Source of the DNA: an uncultured Alphaproteobacteria bacterium
GTDB lineage: Bacteria > Pseudomonadota > Alphaproteobacteria > CAAHEQ01 > UBA3637
Length of the DNA: 43,649 nucleotides
Reading direction: 5' to 3'
Assembly (NCBI GenBank): GCA_949286465.1
Contig: CASECI010000016.1
Coordinates: 1 to 43,649, forward strand
Under the pieces are notes generated by a model that saw only the letters and a program-made list of their open reading frames with translations, was not told the origin of the DNA and made no database searches. Made by a program: the position numbers and the translations under genes. This document shows, in pieces, positions 1 through 8,688 of the stretch; position 1 is the stretch's first letter, and the number at the start of each line of letters is the position of its first letter.

Positions 1-2
1 AT

Positions 3-1805
3 GTATTTTATATATCTGTAGATGATGTTCCTAAACGTGTTTGTTCTTTAACCTTAGATATGGTTGAAGAACCTATGATTGTGACTGTAAATGGAACTTC
101 TTATACGGGGAGTGATATTTGTAATGCAGATACCAATCAAATGCTCTTCTATTATAACAAATATATGGGTGATGTTGATAATACATGTATCCCGGCTTGT
201 TCTGGTTGTCAATCTTGTAGAAATGGTACTTGTTATGACAATAATGCTTTGTGTGGAACAAATGAGGTTTGTTCTTCTGGGACTTGTACTTGTGCTCCTG
301 GAGCTATTGAATGTCAAGGAAGTTGTTATACTTGTCCGGAAGGCTATTCTCTTGATACCTTGACATGTTCTTGTTCATGTGACCCTCAAGAATGCCCGGA
401 AAATGCAACTTGGAATAGTTTAACCTGTTCCTGTGAATGTATTGAAGGATATGATATGTGTAATAACACATGTCATCCTCAATGCAGTGGTTCTGGCATG
501 ACGGGAGAAAGAGACCCAGATAGTTGTGCTTGCATCTGTCTTGAAGGCACCAATGCAGAAACTTGTGCTTGCCCAACAGGGTATGTCTATGTCGATGGAC
601 AATGCCAAAGACTAGAGTGCCGAGGGGGACCGACAGAATATAGCTGCTATATTAATGATGAACGATGCGGTTATGGCTGTACAGAAATAGGCGAAAACTG
701 CCGAGTTGGAGCCTGCTATCCTCAATTATGTAATAACATAGGTAATTTTGCCATTAGAGATTACTGGGGTCAATATGGCGGATGTGAATATGATTTAACA
801 TTTTGTACACCATGGGGTGACGGAAGAACTGATTGGTATTGTTTTGATAAAGAGACTCAACAACCATGTTGTGATGCTTACTCTCCAGACTTTGATGATT
901 GCTATTATGGAAGTTGTATTAATCCTTGTACACCATATGATAATATCGATCCTAATTATGGACATGCTAGCTTTAAATTAGTAACCGATCGTTTAAAAGG
1001 CTGTTTCTTTGATAATGACATTCGCTGCTTATTGTTTCATGGCAAGTGGACATGCTATATTAATGATTATTTCATGGAATGTGGCTCTGGATGTGATTCT
1101 CCTATCAATTGTGGTAAATGCTCGGCCACCTTTTGTCCACCTAACGCTGTTTGGGATTCCAATAAAAATCAATGTTGTACTCAAGATGGTCAATCACAAA
1201 TCTGCTGTGGAAGAGATGCTTCTTGCTATAGAGATAATCTCCGCTGCGGGATAAGTTGTCCTGATATGGGAGAAATGTGCGGTCAAGGACTTTGCTATAA
1301 TCCTGGATGTCCAGCTGGATCCACATATACATATGACAATGGATTTTATGGTTGCAAACAGGCATCTGTTTTAATAACCAAAGCAGAGAATGGTACAGGT
1401 CCATATATCTGCCTTGAAAAAGGAGAAATCGGAGCTTTAGCTTGCACCGATTTATCAGGACAAAATTGTGGAGAAATTTATACGGAAAATTGCTCATTAA
1501 AAAAAAGATGCCCCTATAGTCTACCAATCACATCAACGTGTACTTGCGATACAAATCCAAATGCTCAAGTTGGAGATTATTGTTGTGCCCCTGGACACTC
1601 TTTTATAAATGGAGGCTGTACACTGATTAACTGCCCAGATGGGCAAGTAGCTGATGAGGGTGGGATTTGTAAGACTGCTTGTAAAAACAATGCTGAAGTC
1701 TTAGATTGCATCTGTTCTGGGACAACGCATACAAACCAATTCAATGCTAAAATTTGTTGCGAAAGTGGACATACCTGGAATGAAAATACTCAAACCTGTC
1801 AATAA
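3..1805 (+). CDS. Cysteine-rich surface protein with pilin-like head (5' end outside window)
   Basis: The frame is open from base 3 to a TAA at 1803-1805, so the true start lies upstream of the window; the ATG at 60 is internal. The first visible residues include DDVPKRVCSLTLDM, which matches the end of the pilin-like head encoded at 39155-39487 (NDVPKRVCSLMLDM). This protein is thus the uninterrupted paralogue of the broken gene at 37.6-39.5 kb. The rest is a long cysteine-rich ectodomain with EGF-like spacing. It contains about 30-residue modules of the form CY-x5-CG-x2-C...C-x2-G-x-C, near 644, 1053 and 1219. By analogy with minor pilins and adhesins it is probably exported and disulphide-bonded. 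The exact function is unknown. A terminator follows directly. Confidence 0.8.
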   Translation, partial: VFYISVDDVPKRVCSLTLDMVEEPMIVTVNGTSYTGSDICNADTNQMLFYYNKYMGDVDNTCIPACSGCQSCRNGTCYDNNALCGTNEVCSSGTCTCAPGAIECQGSCYTCPEGYSLDTLTCSCSCDPQECPENATWNSLTCSCECIEGYDMCNNTCHPQCSGSGMTGERDPDSCACICLEGTNAETCACPTGYVYVDGQCQRLECRGGPTEYSCYINDERCGYGCTEIGENCRVGACYPQLCNNIGNFAIRDYWGQYGGCEYDLTFCTPWGDGRTDWYCFDKETQQPCCDAYSPDFDDCYYGSCINPCTPYDNIDPNYGHASFKLVTDRLKGCFFDNDIRCLLFHGKWTCYINDYFMECGSGCDSPINCGKCSATFCPPNAVWDSNKNQCCTQDGQSQICCGRDASCYRDNLRCGISCPDMGEMCGQGLCYNPGCPAGSTYTYDNGFYGCKQASVLITKAENGTGPYICLEKGEIGALACTDLSGQNCGEIYTENCSLKKRCPYSLPITSTCTCDTNPNAQVGDYCCAPGHSFINGGCTLINCPDGQVADEGGICKTACKNNAEVLDCICSGTTHTNQFNAKICCESGHTWNENTQTCQ

Positions 1806-1806
1806 A

Positions 1807-1830
1807 AAAGCGGGGTTTTAATCCCGCTTT
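1807..1830. terminator. Bidirectional intrinsic terminator
   Basis: An 8-bp perfect stem (AAAGCGGG/CCCGCTTT) with an 8-base loop is flanked by an A-run on one side and T-rich sequence on the other. It lies between the convergent ends of the cysteine-rich gene and the minus-strand orphan gene and can serve both. Confidence 0.75.
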
Positions 1831-1851
1831 CTATTAAGAGTAATTTTATAT

Positions 1852-2733
1852 CTAGCCTAACCCTGCACCTAGACGACGGCGGACAGCCTCCGCTGCAAGA
1901 ATTCCTTCCTTCTCCTCCTTTTGATGAATCTTTTCTTTGAATACCTCCGAAGGTCTTTCTTGAGCAGGCGTTTCTTTTTCACTAGCCTTTTTCATTAGAC
2001 TTTCCTTACGTTTATCTTGTTCCTGAGTTCCTTCTATATGAAGAACTAAACCATCCTTTAAACGAACTCTCTTAGACATATCATTAATTGTGTCCACATT
2101 TTGATCTGCTGTCTTATAACCGTTAGACAGCTCTTTCCGTAATTGTTTTTCTTGATCAGTTAAAGCTTTATCTAATCCAGTCATATCTTTTGAAAAAGGA
2201 TTTGCAAGAGGATTTGACGCGGCATTTTGGAGAAGCTTATTTCGTTCTTCTTCCGTCAAATAAAGACCATGCTTCTTTTGAGCATCTAAAATCTCTTGCT
2301 GAGCCTTTAAAATACGCATTCGAATTTGTATTTGTTCTCTTTCAGTTTGTTGCATCTCATAATATTTTCTACGATTTGCATCCGTTTCTTGTTCTGGAAC
2401 TGTTTGCAATCTATCCAGATCTGTCAACTCTTTATGTTCTTTAAGACGTTCTTGATTTTCTTGAATATGTTTCGCTGTATTTAATGTTTTTTGTGCTCTT
2501 AACTGTGATGCTTTATTCGCTAAAACAATAGCTCCTTGCTCAGATAATCTAGCCATCGTTTCCAAAAACCTTGAAGACTTTTGACCTCTTTTATTAGAGC
2601 CAACATTTAATCCACTTACAGGTTTCTGTGGAAATATACCTCGTCCTGCTTGTTTTGGAATATTGGGAGCTGTAACAGGAATCGTTAAATCATCTGTTTG
2701 TTGCTCTTGAAAAATTTCGATTGCTTCTGACAT
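1852..2733 (-). CDS. Orphan charged coiled-coil protein
   Basis: This 293-residue protein is not recognised. It has no signal peptide or membrane segment. It is very rich in Gln, Glu, Lys and Arg, and a long heptad-like helical stretch (roughly residues 75-175) suggests a coiled coil. The N-terminal 50 residues are Pro/Gly-rich and probably disordered, and the C-terminus ends in a basic RRRLGAGLG tail. The start is supported by an AGGAG site nine bases before the ATG. It may be a structural cytoplasmic protein or a secreted effector; nothing in the sequence decides between them. Confidence 0.8.
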   Translation of the reverse strand: MSEAIEIFQEQQTDDLTIPVTAPNIPKQAGRGIFPQKPVSGLNVGSNKRGQKSSRFLETMARLSEQGAIVLANKASQLRAQKTLNTAKHIQENQERLKEHKELTDLDRLQTVPEQETDANRRKYYEMQQTEREQIQIRMRILKAQQEILDAQKKHGLYLTEEERNKLLQNAASNPLANPFSKDMTGLDKALTDQEKQLRKELSNGYKTADQNVDTINDMSKRVRLKDGLVLHIEGTQEQDKRKESLMKKASEKETPAQERPSEVFKEKIHQKEEKEGILAAEAVRRRLGAGLG

Positions 2734-2796
2734 AACTTATCTCCTCTTCTCCTTACAGAATAACAAAAGAACAATATTTTGTCAAGTTTTCCTTTC

Positions 2797-3234
2797 TTAG
2801 AAGTTCATCCTTGGGGGAAGATTCCGAATTCTTATTAAATAAGGCTTTAAAATTTTATCTCGGCTCATAATATGCCCTAATAACCAAACATTTAAAAAAT
2901 TAGCTAGTTTTTGAGATATCTTACGTTTTTCCTCTAACGAGGGAGCAACATCAAATTGTTGTCTCATTTCAGATACATTATGAATAAAAACTTGATGACT
3001 CTTCATATGGTTTTCAATATCTGGAAATTGAATCCGCTCCATAATACCTTCTTCATGAGAAAAATGATTCCGTGCGTAGTCATAACACTTTTCAAATACT
3101 TTCTCTATCATCGGGAAATCATCGACCTGAGAGGCCATATAAGCTTGGTTTACAACATTTAAAAAAGCTTTATGCTCATCATCCAATGGAGGATAATCAA
3201 GCATCATACTATCTCGCCAAGTCGCTAACGGCAT
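2797..3234 (-). CDS. Bacteriohemerythrin
   Basis: This is a 145-residue di-iron oxygen-binding four-helix protein. All seven expected ligands are visible: His21 (DDEH), His57 and Glu61 (HFSHEE, HxxxE), His76 and His80 (HMKSH), His121 and Asp126 (HIMSRD). The family binds O2 reversibly and is used for oxygen sensing, storage or delivery to membrane enzymes. Here it stands alone, without a fused signalling domain. It lies 14 bases after ychF at the end of the rplY-pth-ychF operon, so it is probably co-transcribed with translation genes. Oxygen binding fits an organism living at low or fluctuating oxygen. Confidence 0.93.
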   Translation of the reverse strand: MPLATWRDSMMLDYPPLDDEHKAFLNVVNQAYMASQVDDFPMIEKVFEKCYDYARNHFSHEEGIMERIQFPDIENHMKSHQVFIHNVSEMRQQFDVAPSLEEKRKISQKLANFLNVWLLGHIMSRDKILKPYLIRIRNLPPRMNF

Positions 3235-3248
3235 CTCTATCTCCTTTC

Positions 3249-4352
3249 TTAAACGTTAAACAAGAAATGAACAACATCACCATCTTGCATAACATATCCC
3301 TTTCCTTCCGTCCGAAGTTTCCCCATCTCTCTTGCTTTACTTTCTCCTTCACAGGCCAAATAATCAGCATAGGAGACAACCTCGGCACGAATAAAACCTT
3401 TCTCAAAATCCGAGTGAATAACTCCTGCTGCTTGGGGAGCTAACGCCCCTTTATGAACTGTCCACGCATGAGCTTCTTTGGGCCCGGATGTGAAAAACGT
3501 TAATAAACTTAATAGATTATAACCTGCTTTTATGATTCGATTCAAGCCCGTTTCTTCAAGTCCTAGCGTTTTTAAAAATTCTTTCTGTTCTTCCTCGTCT
3601 GTTAAGGAGGCTATTTGAGACTCTATTTCTGCTGATATGACAACGGCTTCATTTCCTTCTTTCTGTGCATATTCAAACACTTGCTCAGAATATTTGTTGC
3701 CTGTAGCTGCAGATTCTTCATCTACATTACAAACATATAGAACTGGTTTTGATGTTAATAAAAAAAGTGAATTAAATAATTTTAATTGTTCTGGATCTGT
3801 TGGCCTTACTGTTCTTGCTGGTTTTCCTTCTTGCAAGGCTTTCAAAGCTGTTTCCATAACTGGGAAAAGCATTTTAGCTTCTCTATCACCTGCTTGTGCT
3901 TTCTTCTGCAATGGAACGATGCGTCTTTCTAAGCTTTCCAAATCTGAGATCATAAGTTCTGTTTCAACTGTTGCAGCATCACGAACAGGATCTATAGACC
4001 CCTCTACATGCGTAATATCATCATTTTCAAAACAACGTAACACATGTATAATAGCATCAACTTCTCGAATATTTCCCAAAAATTGATTCCCTAACCCTTC
4101 TCCCTTAGAGGCTCCTCTAACAAGGCCAGCAATATCAACGAATTCTAGTTGGGTTGGGACTATTTTTTCTGAATGGTCGATTCGCTGTAACTCTTCTAAA
4201 CGCTTATCTGGTACAGCAACTCGACCAATATTTGGTTCTATTGTGCAAAAGGGGTAATTAGCTGCTTGAGCGGCTACCGTTTGTGTCAACGCATTAAAAA
4301 GTGTAGATTTGCCAACATTAGGAAGACCAACTATTCCACAATTAAACCCCAT
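3249..4352 (-). CDS. ychF: Redox-regulated ATPase YchF
   Basis: This Obg-family P-loop ATPase of 367 residues has normal length. The G1 motif is GLPNVGKST (residues 9-17) and the G3 region reads DIAGLV. The G4 position is NVDE instead of NKxD, the change that makes YchF prefer ATP over GTP. A coiled-coil insert and a C-terminal TGS-type domain ending in [10 protein letters not shown] follow. YchF binds ribosomes and modulates stress and translation. The start overlaps the end of pth by 11 bases, the widespread pth-ychF pairing, and implies translational coupling. Confidence 0.97.
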   Translation of the reverse strand: MGFNCGIVGLPNVGKSTLFNALTQTVAAQAANYPFCTIEPNIGRVAVPDKRLEELQRIDHSEKIVPTQLEFVDIAGLVRGASKGEGLGNQFLGNIREVDAIIHVLRCFENDDITHVEGSIDPVRDAATVETELMISDLESLERRIVPLQKKAQAGDREAKMLFPVMETALKALQEGKPARTVRPTDPEQLKLFNSLFLLTSKPVLYVCNVDEESAATGNKYSEQVFEYAQKEGNEAVVISAEIESQIASLTDEEEQKEFLKTLGLEETGLNRIIKAGYNLLSLLTFFTSGPKEAHAWTVHKGALAPQAAGVIHSDFEKGFIRAEVVSYADYLACEGESKAREMGKLRTEGKGYVMQDGDVVHFLFNV

Positions 4353-4911
4353 TTTTAACTCCTATCTTCTCGCGATAATCATTTATATTATTTGACATCA
4401 ATAATGGTAAATTCTCAATTAATTTATCTAATAAAATATCTAAATCTATTAATTCTTGTTTAGAAAAATTCGAAAGAACATAATCTGAAACCATTTCCTT
4501 ACTTACTGGGCGACCAATTCCTACTCTAACACGCCAATACATATTCCCTATAGCTGAGTCAATACTTTTCAATCCGTTATGACCACCTGAACTGCCACCT
4601 TGCTTAACTCGAACATCTAGTGGTTTAAGATCTAAATCATCATGGAAAACAATAACATGATCCGGACTTATTTTATAAAACTGTGTAACAGCACCAACTG
4701 ACTGCCCAGATAAATTCATGTAGGTCTGAGGCTTTAATAACAAAACCTTCTCGTTATTTATAGTCCCCTCGGATAAAAGTCCTTGATGTTTCTTTTTAAA
4801 ATCATCAAAAGAAAAGCGGCGAACACATTTGTCCGCCGCCATAAAGCCTACATTGTGGCGGTTGAATGCATACTCCTTTGATGGATTGCCAAGACCAACC
4901 ACAAGAAACAT
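4342..4911 (-). CDS. pth: Peptidyl-tRNA hydrolase
   Basis: The enzyme cleaves the ester bond of peptidyl-tRNAs released from stalled ribosomes and recycles the tRNA. The sequence begins with VVGLGNP and carries the catalytic His19 (RHNVG), Asn66 (YMNLSG), the acidic FHDDLD motif near residue 91 and GGHNGLKS near 109-116. The 189-residue length is typical. Its ATG shares one base with the rplY stop codon (TAATG), so translation is coupled to L25, a common rplY-pth order. It overlaps ychF downstream. Confidence 0.97.
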   Translation of the reverse strand: MFLVVGLGNPSKEYAFNRHNVGFMAADKCVRRFSFDDFKKKHQGLLSEGTINNEKVLLLKPQTYMNLSGQSVGAVTQFYKISPDHVIVFHDDLDLKPLDVRVKQGGSSGGHNGLKSIDSAIGNMYWRVRVGIGRPVSKEMVSDYVLSNFSKQELIDLDILLDKLIENLPLLMSNNINDYREKIGVKNGV

Positions 4912-5570
4912 TACTTTCCTTCTTCTTCAGCTGCTTTTGGAGCTTCTGCAGGAGCTGTAGCTTCTTCAGCTGTAGGAGATGCAACAGGTGCTTCTTCAAC
5001 TTCTTCTGGTGCTGGCTCTGCAATAGTAACAACGGTGATTTCTTCATCATCAACCAACTTAACACCTTCTGGTAAGATAATATCTTTTGTTGTTAAGCCT
5101 TCTCCCATTGCCAAGTTAGATAAGTCTAACTCTAAGTGCTCTGGAATATTATCTGGAGAGCAAGAAACTTCTAATGATCTGTGAACAACGTTCAAGACAC
5201 CGCCTTCTTTAATACCCGGAGCAGCTTCTTCATTAGCAAAATGCAATGGAATATCCATAACCAATTTTGCATTTTTAGAAATTCTTAAGAAATCTGCATG
5301 AATTGGGCGATCTGAAACTGGATGCAATTGAACATCTTGACAAACTGTTCTAAATTTTTCTCCATCAACGTCAATTTCAAATTGGTGTGTCCAAAAACCA
5401 GACTTATTTAATAGCGCAACTAAAACTTTTTCTTCAATAGAGCATAAAACAGGTGCTTTCTTATCGCCATAGATGACTGTTGGAACATATCCTGTGCGAC
5501 GAACTGCACGGGAGGCCCCCTTACCAGCCTTTTCTCGTTTCATTGCTTTAACTTCAATCATATTTACCAT
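4911..5570 (-). CDS. rplY: 50S ribosomal protein L25/general stress protein Ctc
   Basis: This is a two-domain L25/TL5/Ctc protein of 219 residues that binds 5S rRNA. The N-terminal L25 domain (to about residue 95) contains RRTGYVPTVIYG, and the C-terminal beta domain follows. The last 35 residues form an Ala/Glu/Pro-rich tail typical of alphaproteobacterial Ctc-type proteins. The start at 5570 is preferred over the internal Met4 because AAGGA lies about ten bases upstream of it. It is the first gene of the rplY-pth-ychF-hemerythrin operon and has a hairpin in its leader. Confidence 0.96.
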   Translation of the reverse strand: MVNMIEVKAMKREKAGKGASRAVRRTGYVPTVIYGDKKAPVLCSIEEKVLVALLNKSGFWTHQFEIDVDGEKFRTVCQDVQLHPVSDRPIHADFLRISKNAKLVMDIPLHFANEEAAPGIKEGGVLNVVHRSLEVSCSPDNIPEHLELDLSNLAMGEGLTTKDIILPEGVKLVDDEEITVVTIAEPAPEEVEEAPVASPTAEEATAPAEAPKAAEEEGK

Positions 5571-5598
5571 TTTTTTTAATTCCTTATTTTAATTGTTA

Positions 5599-5631
5599 CT
5601 GTCTAACTCCTCCAGGGGTGGTGGAAGACAG
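5599..5631 (-). promoter_or_regulatory. Hairpin in the rplY 5' leader
   Basis: Read on the minus strand, the outer arms CTGTCT and AGACAG pair perfectly. An inner stem TCC-A-CC / GG-A-GGA closes an ACCCCT loop. The structure sits about 30 bases upstream of the rplY start. A ribosomal-protein autoregulatory leader is possible; nothing more can be shown here. Confidence 0.4.
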
Positions 5632-5771
5632 ACCTTCTTTTAAAGGTGTTCCTTACATACACCTTTTTTCTTTTAATTGCAAGTACTTTTTATCATTTAT
5701 CGCATGACTGTTCTGATAAATTCTTATTCAGATTTTTATCTTTTCTTTTACAGTTTTTCGAGACTTTAATA

Positions 5772-5800
5772 AAAAAGTCGCTTATTAACAGCGACTTTTT
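5772..5800 (-). terminator. Intrinsic terminator after trxA
   Basis: A perfect 10-bp stem (AAAAAGTCGC/GCGACTTTTT) with a 9-base loop and a following T-run lies directly downstream of the trxA stop. It ends the tim44-mltA-smr-tsaD-trxA transcription unit. Confidence 0.88.
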
Positions 5801-5802
5801 GT

Positions 5803-6114
5803 TTATTTATGGGACTTTATCCAATCCTCTAACGCAGATTTTGGCATACTTCCAATCTTACGATCAACTAACTCTCCATTTTTAAACAAAATAAAGGTGG
5901 GTATTGTTTGAATACCATAGTCTGATGGCGTTCTGGGTGATTCATCTATATCCATTTTTACAATCTTTACATCAGGCATTTCTTGAGAAACTTCTGTCAC
6001 CAACGGCAACATCTGTCTACAAGGACCACACCATGTCGCAAAAAAATCGACCATAACCAAGCCCTGCGCATCTAAAACTTCGGCTTTAAATGTATTATCA
6101 TTAATGATTTCCAT
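5803..6114 (-). CDS. trxA: Thioredoxin
   Basis: This 103-residue single-domain thioredoxin has the canonical WCGPC active site (residues 28-32) in FFATWCGPC and the cis-proline in TIPTF (Pro72). It has no signal peptide, so it is the cytoplasmic dithiol reductant for ribonucleotide reductase, MsrB and similar enzymes. It is the last gene of the minus-strand run, about 40 bases after tsaD, and is followed by a strong terminator. Confidence 0.96.
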   Translation of the reverse strand: MEIINDNTFKAEVLDAQGLVMVDFFATWCGPCRQMLPLVTEVSQEMPDVKIVKMDIDESPRTPSDYGIQTIPTFILFKNGELVDRKIGSMPKSALEDWIKSHK

Positions 6115-6155
6115 AAACTCTCTCCTTCTTATTAAGTTTCATTTTTAATCTAGAG

Positions 6156-7181
6156 TTAAATATCCTCGCTGTCAAGAGGCCATCTTGGTCGTGCCTTAAA
6201 ATCAAGAGAACTTCTTTTTCCTCCTTGAAAACGTTCTAGTCCAGCCCACGCTATCATAACACCATTATCAGTACATAATTTCAAAGGCGGTGCCGAAAAT
6301 TTCATTTTCTTATTTCTTGCTAAATTTTGAATAGCTTCTCGTAAAGATGTATTCGCAGCAACGCCGCCAGATACGACAAGATCTTGTCCTTGAGGATACC
6401 GTTCTTTAAATATATCTATCCCATGTTTCAATCTATCAATAATGCTCTCAATAACCGCTTGCTGAAAAGATGCTGCTAAATCTGCTTTATCTTGTTCTGT
6501 TAAATTCCCTAGCATTTCTATTTGATGGCGAACAGCTGTCTTTAAGCCTGAAAAAGAAAATAAACAATCATCTCGCCCCTTCATAGGCCTTGGTAAATTA
6601 AATCGTTTTGGATCGCCATAAACAGCAACACGTTCTATATTTGGACCTCCTGGATATCCAACCTGAAGCATCTTAGCAACCTTATCAAATGCTTCTCCTG
6701 CAGAATCATCTATCGTCCCTCCAAGCTTTACGTATTTCCCGGGCGATTCTACTGCTAAAATTTGACAATGCCCTCCTGAAACTAATAACAATAAATATGG
6801 AAAAGCTATTTCATTCGTTAACCTCGCCATTAAAGCATGTCCTTCCAAATGATTTACTGCAACAAATGGTATATTATGAGCCATTGCTATTGCTTTTGCC
6901 GTCATAACACCGACAATAACGCCGCCAATTAATCCTGGACCTCCGGCAACAGCTATTGCCGATAAATCATCAAAATCGACTTTTGCTTCTGTCATTGCCT
7001 CTTGTACAATCATATCAACCTGCTCTAAATGAGCGCGCGCTGCAATCTCTGGAACAACACCACCAAAGCGACGATGCTCTTCAAACTGAGACCAAACAAC
7101 TGATGATAAAATTTCCTTTTTATCATTAACTATTGCACAAGCTGTTTCATCACAACTAGATTCTATTCCCATTACTAACAT
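6156..7181 (-). CDS. tsaD: tRNA N6-threonylcarbamoyladenosine transferase TsaD
   Basis: This ASKHA-fold enzyme transfers the threonylcarbamoyl group from TC-AMP to A37 of ANN-decoding tRNAs, working with TsaB and TsaE. The sequence opens with GIESSCDETACAIV. The metal-binding histidines are in HLEGH (His111, His115), and the C-terminal part has GGVAAN and CTDNGVMIAW. Length 341 is standard. The start lies within the end of the Smr gene (26-base overlap); Met4 at 7172 is an alternative start. Confidence 0.97.
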   Translation of the reverse strand: MLVMGIESSCDETACAIVNDKKEILSSVVWSQFEEHRRFGGVVPEIAARAHLEQVDMIVQEAMTEAKVDFDDLSAIAVAGGPGLIGGVIVGVMTAKAIAMAHNIPFVAVNHLEGHALMARLTNEIAFPYLLLLVSGGHCQILAVESPGKYVKLGGTIDDSAGEAFDKVAKMLQVGYPGGPNIERVAVYGDPKRFNLPRPMKGRDDCLFSFSGLKTAVRHQIEMLGNLTEQDKADLAASFQQAVIESIIDRLKHGIDIFKERYPQGQDLVVSGGVAANTSLREAIQNLARNKKMKFSAPPLKLCTDNGVMIAWAGLERFQGGKRSSLDFKARPRWPLDSEDI

Positions 7182-7581
7182 ATGATTTCTTCCGTTTTAA
7201 ATAAACTAAAAATGCACCATCTCCTCCAAGATGAGATGGAGCTTGTTCTACTTTAAGTATTTTCTCTTTTATACCATTCCGAGTTGCCCATAAAGGAAAT
7301 TCTTTACGTAAAACGCCTTTTCCTTCTTGGCCTTTACCTGTGATGACGATTATTCTTTGTGTTCCTAATTCTGCATGCTCTTCAATAAACTCCTTAAAAG
7401 CATCAAAGCCTTCTTGTAAGGTAAACTGATGCAAATCTAAGAAAGTTGATAAAGGAGCTGGTTTCCTCTTCAAAAAAGAACGCCGAAATAAACGTTGAAA
7501 CAATGAAACCCTCCCCTTTTCTTTTAAAGGAGTTACACTTTTAATCACTTCTTTCCAAATATCTAAATCTTCTTGCTTCAT
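7156..7581 (-). CDS. Smr-domain protein
   Basis: This 141-residue protein has a basic N-terminal stretch (about 20-42) followed by a C-terminal Smr domain related to that of MutS2. The Smr motifs are visible as LDLHQFT (residues 48-54, DLH kept with Gln in place of the usual Gly), the nucleic-acid-binding ITGKG (80-84) and GGDGAFLVYLKRK near the end. The family has nuclease or RNA/DNA-binding activity; the substrate of the stand-alone bacterial proteins is uncertain. It is six bases after mltA and overlaps tsaD. Confidence 0.87.
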   Translation of the reverse strand: MKQEDLDIWKEVIKSVTPLKEKGRVSLFQRLFRRSFLKRKPAPLSTFLDLHQFTLQEGFDAFKEFIEEHAELGTQRIIVITGKGQEGKGVLRKEFPLWATRNGIKEKILKVEQAPSHLGGDGAFLVYLKRKKSYVSNGNRI

Positions 7582-7587
7582 CTTGCG

Positions 7588-8688
7588 TTAAGATGCCAGA
7601 GGCGTCTTTCCTTTCGGCCACAATATGTAATAACTTCCTTTACTTCTCATCCGGCCTGCTTCTTGAAAAGCTTCTTCTCCGTACCCCCAGAAAAAATCGG
7701 CTCTGATGGGCCCCTTTATAGCCGAACCTATATCCTGAGCAACAACTAATTTCTGTATTTTTTTCCCTTCTGCATCTGTCGTTTCTAAAAAAACAGGCGT
7801 ATGAAAAGGAATATACTGATTATCAATAGCGATGCTTCTTTTTGCTGTCAATGAGACACCAGATGCCCCTATAGGACCATCTGAGTTAGGCAAAATACGA
7901 AAGAATATAAAACGAGGATTTTGAGCCATTAACTTTTCTGCTTTATCTGGATTATTTTTTAACCATGCTCTTATATGAGGCATAGATGCTTTCCCTGGCT
8001 CTAATAAACCTTCTTTAGACATAATAGAACCAATACCAACAAAACCATGCCCATTATTTCCAGCATATCCAACATGGACAACACCATCTTTTGTTTCAAC
8101 TCGCCCAGAACCTTGAATATGCAATATAAATGCATCAACAGGACTATCTACCCACAATAAAACCGGCGCCTCCATCTTTGCTTGGTCCTTTCTCTCGTAA
8201 TAAGGAACCAACTTTCCTGCTTCAACTCGACCGACTATGCGGGGGCTATTTGATTGTAGATTAAAATCTTTTAAATCAACTTGCACTAAATCAGAAGGAA
8301 CTCCATAAATAGGTGTTTGATATATATCATCTTTATCCAACGCTCCTTTTAACGAGGCTTCATAATATCCTGTAAAAATCCCTGTTTTTGATCCTTTACT
8401 GATAACAAGATAAGCATCTAATGTCTTTTCTATATAGCGCCGAATCTCCTTTGATGTTGTTTGTTTTTTTAGTCCTGCGCAAAAATCCAGCCATACTGTA
8501 TCAGCTCTCTCACAGCTTTTTTCTAAAGCTGGAAGAACTTCATTAAAATTATCTGATGTCCAACCTGGAATTCGAGAAAAGGATACTTGTTTCAGATCAA
8601 ATTCTTTAAGTTCTTCTTTTTGCGTCGTACATGCCACTAAACTAATCAACAACAAAAAACAAACACAACACAAAAAAGATTTAATCAT
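7588..8688 (-). CDS. mltA: Membrane-bound lytic murein transglycosylase A
   Basis: This is a peptidoglycan-cleaving lytic transglycosylase. It starts with a lipoprotein signal peptide whose lipobox LVAC places the lipidated Cys at residue 20. The MltA core follows (FTGYYEASLKG, LHIQGSGRV, VGYAGNNGHGF). A C-terminal 3D domain contains VAQDIGSAIKGPIRADFFWG, which carries the conserved catalytic Asp region. Length 366 is normal. The start overlaps the end of the Tim44-like gene by 8 bases. The Tim44-MltA-Smr order is a recurring alphaproteobacterial arrangement. Confidence 0.95.
   Translation of the reverse strand: MIKSFLCCVCFLLLISLVACTTQKEELKEFDLKQVSFSRIPGWTSDNFNEVLPALEKSCERADTVWLDFCAGLKKQTTSKEIRRYIEKTLDAYLVISKGSKTGIFTGYYEASLKGALDKDDIYQTPIYGVPSDLVQVDLKDFNLQSNSPRIVGRVEAGKLVPYYERKDQAKMEAPVLLWVDSPVDAFILHIQGSGRVETKDGVVHVGYAGNNGHGFVGIGSIMSKEGLLEPGKASMPHIRAWLKNNPDKAEKLMAQNPRFIFFRILPNSDGPIGASGVSLTAKRSIAIDNQYIPFHTPVFLETTDAEGKKIQKLVVAQDIGSAIKGPIRADFFWGYGEEAFQEAGRMRSKGSYYILWPKGKTPLAS

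Noticed and set aside
5642-5667. AAAGGTG/CACCTTT hairpin as a plus-strand terminator
   Set aside because: No plus-strand gene lies upstream; it may be part of the rplY upstream region or chance.
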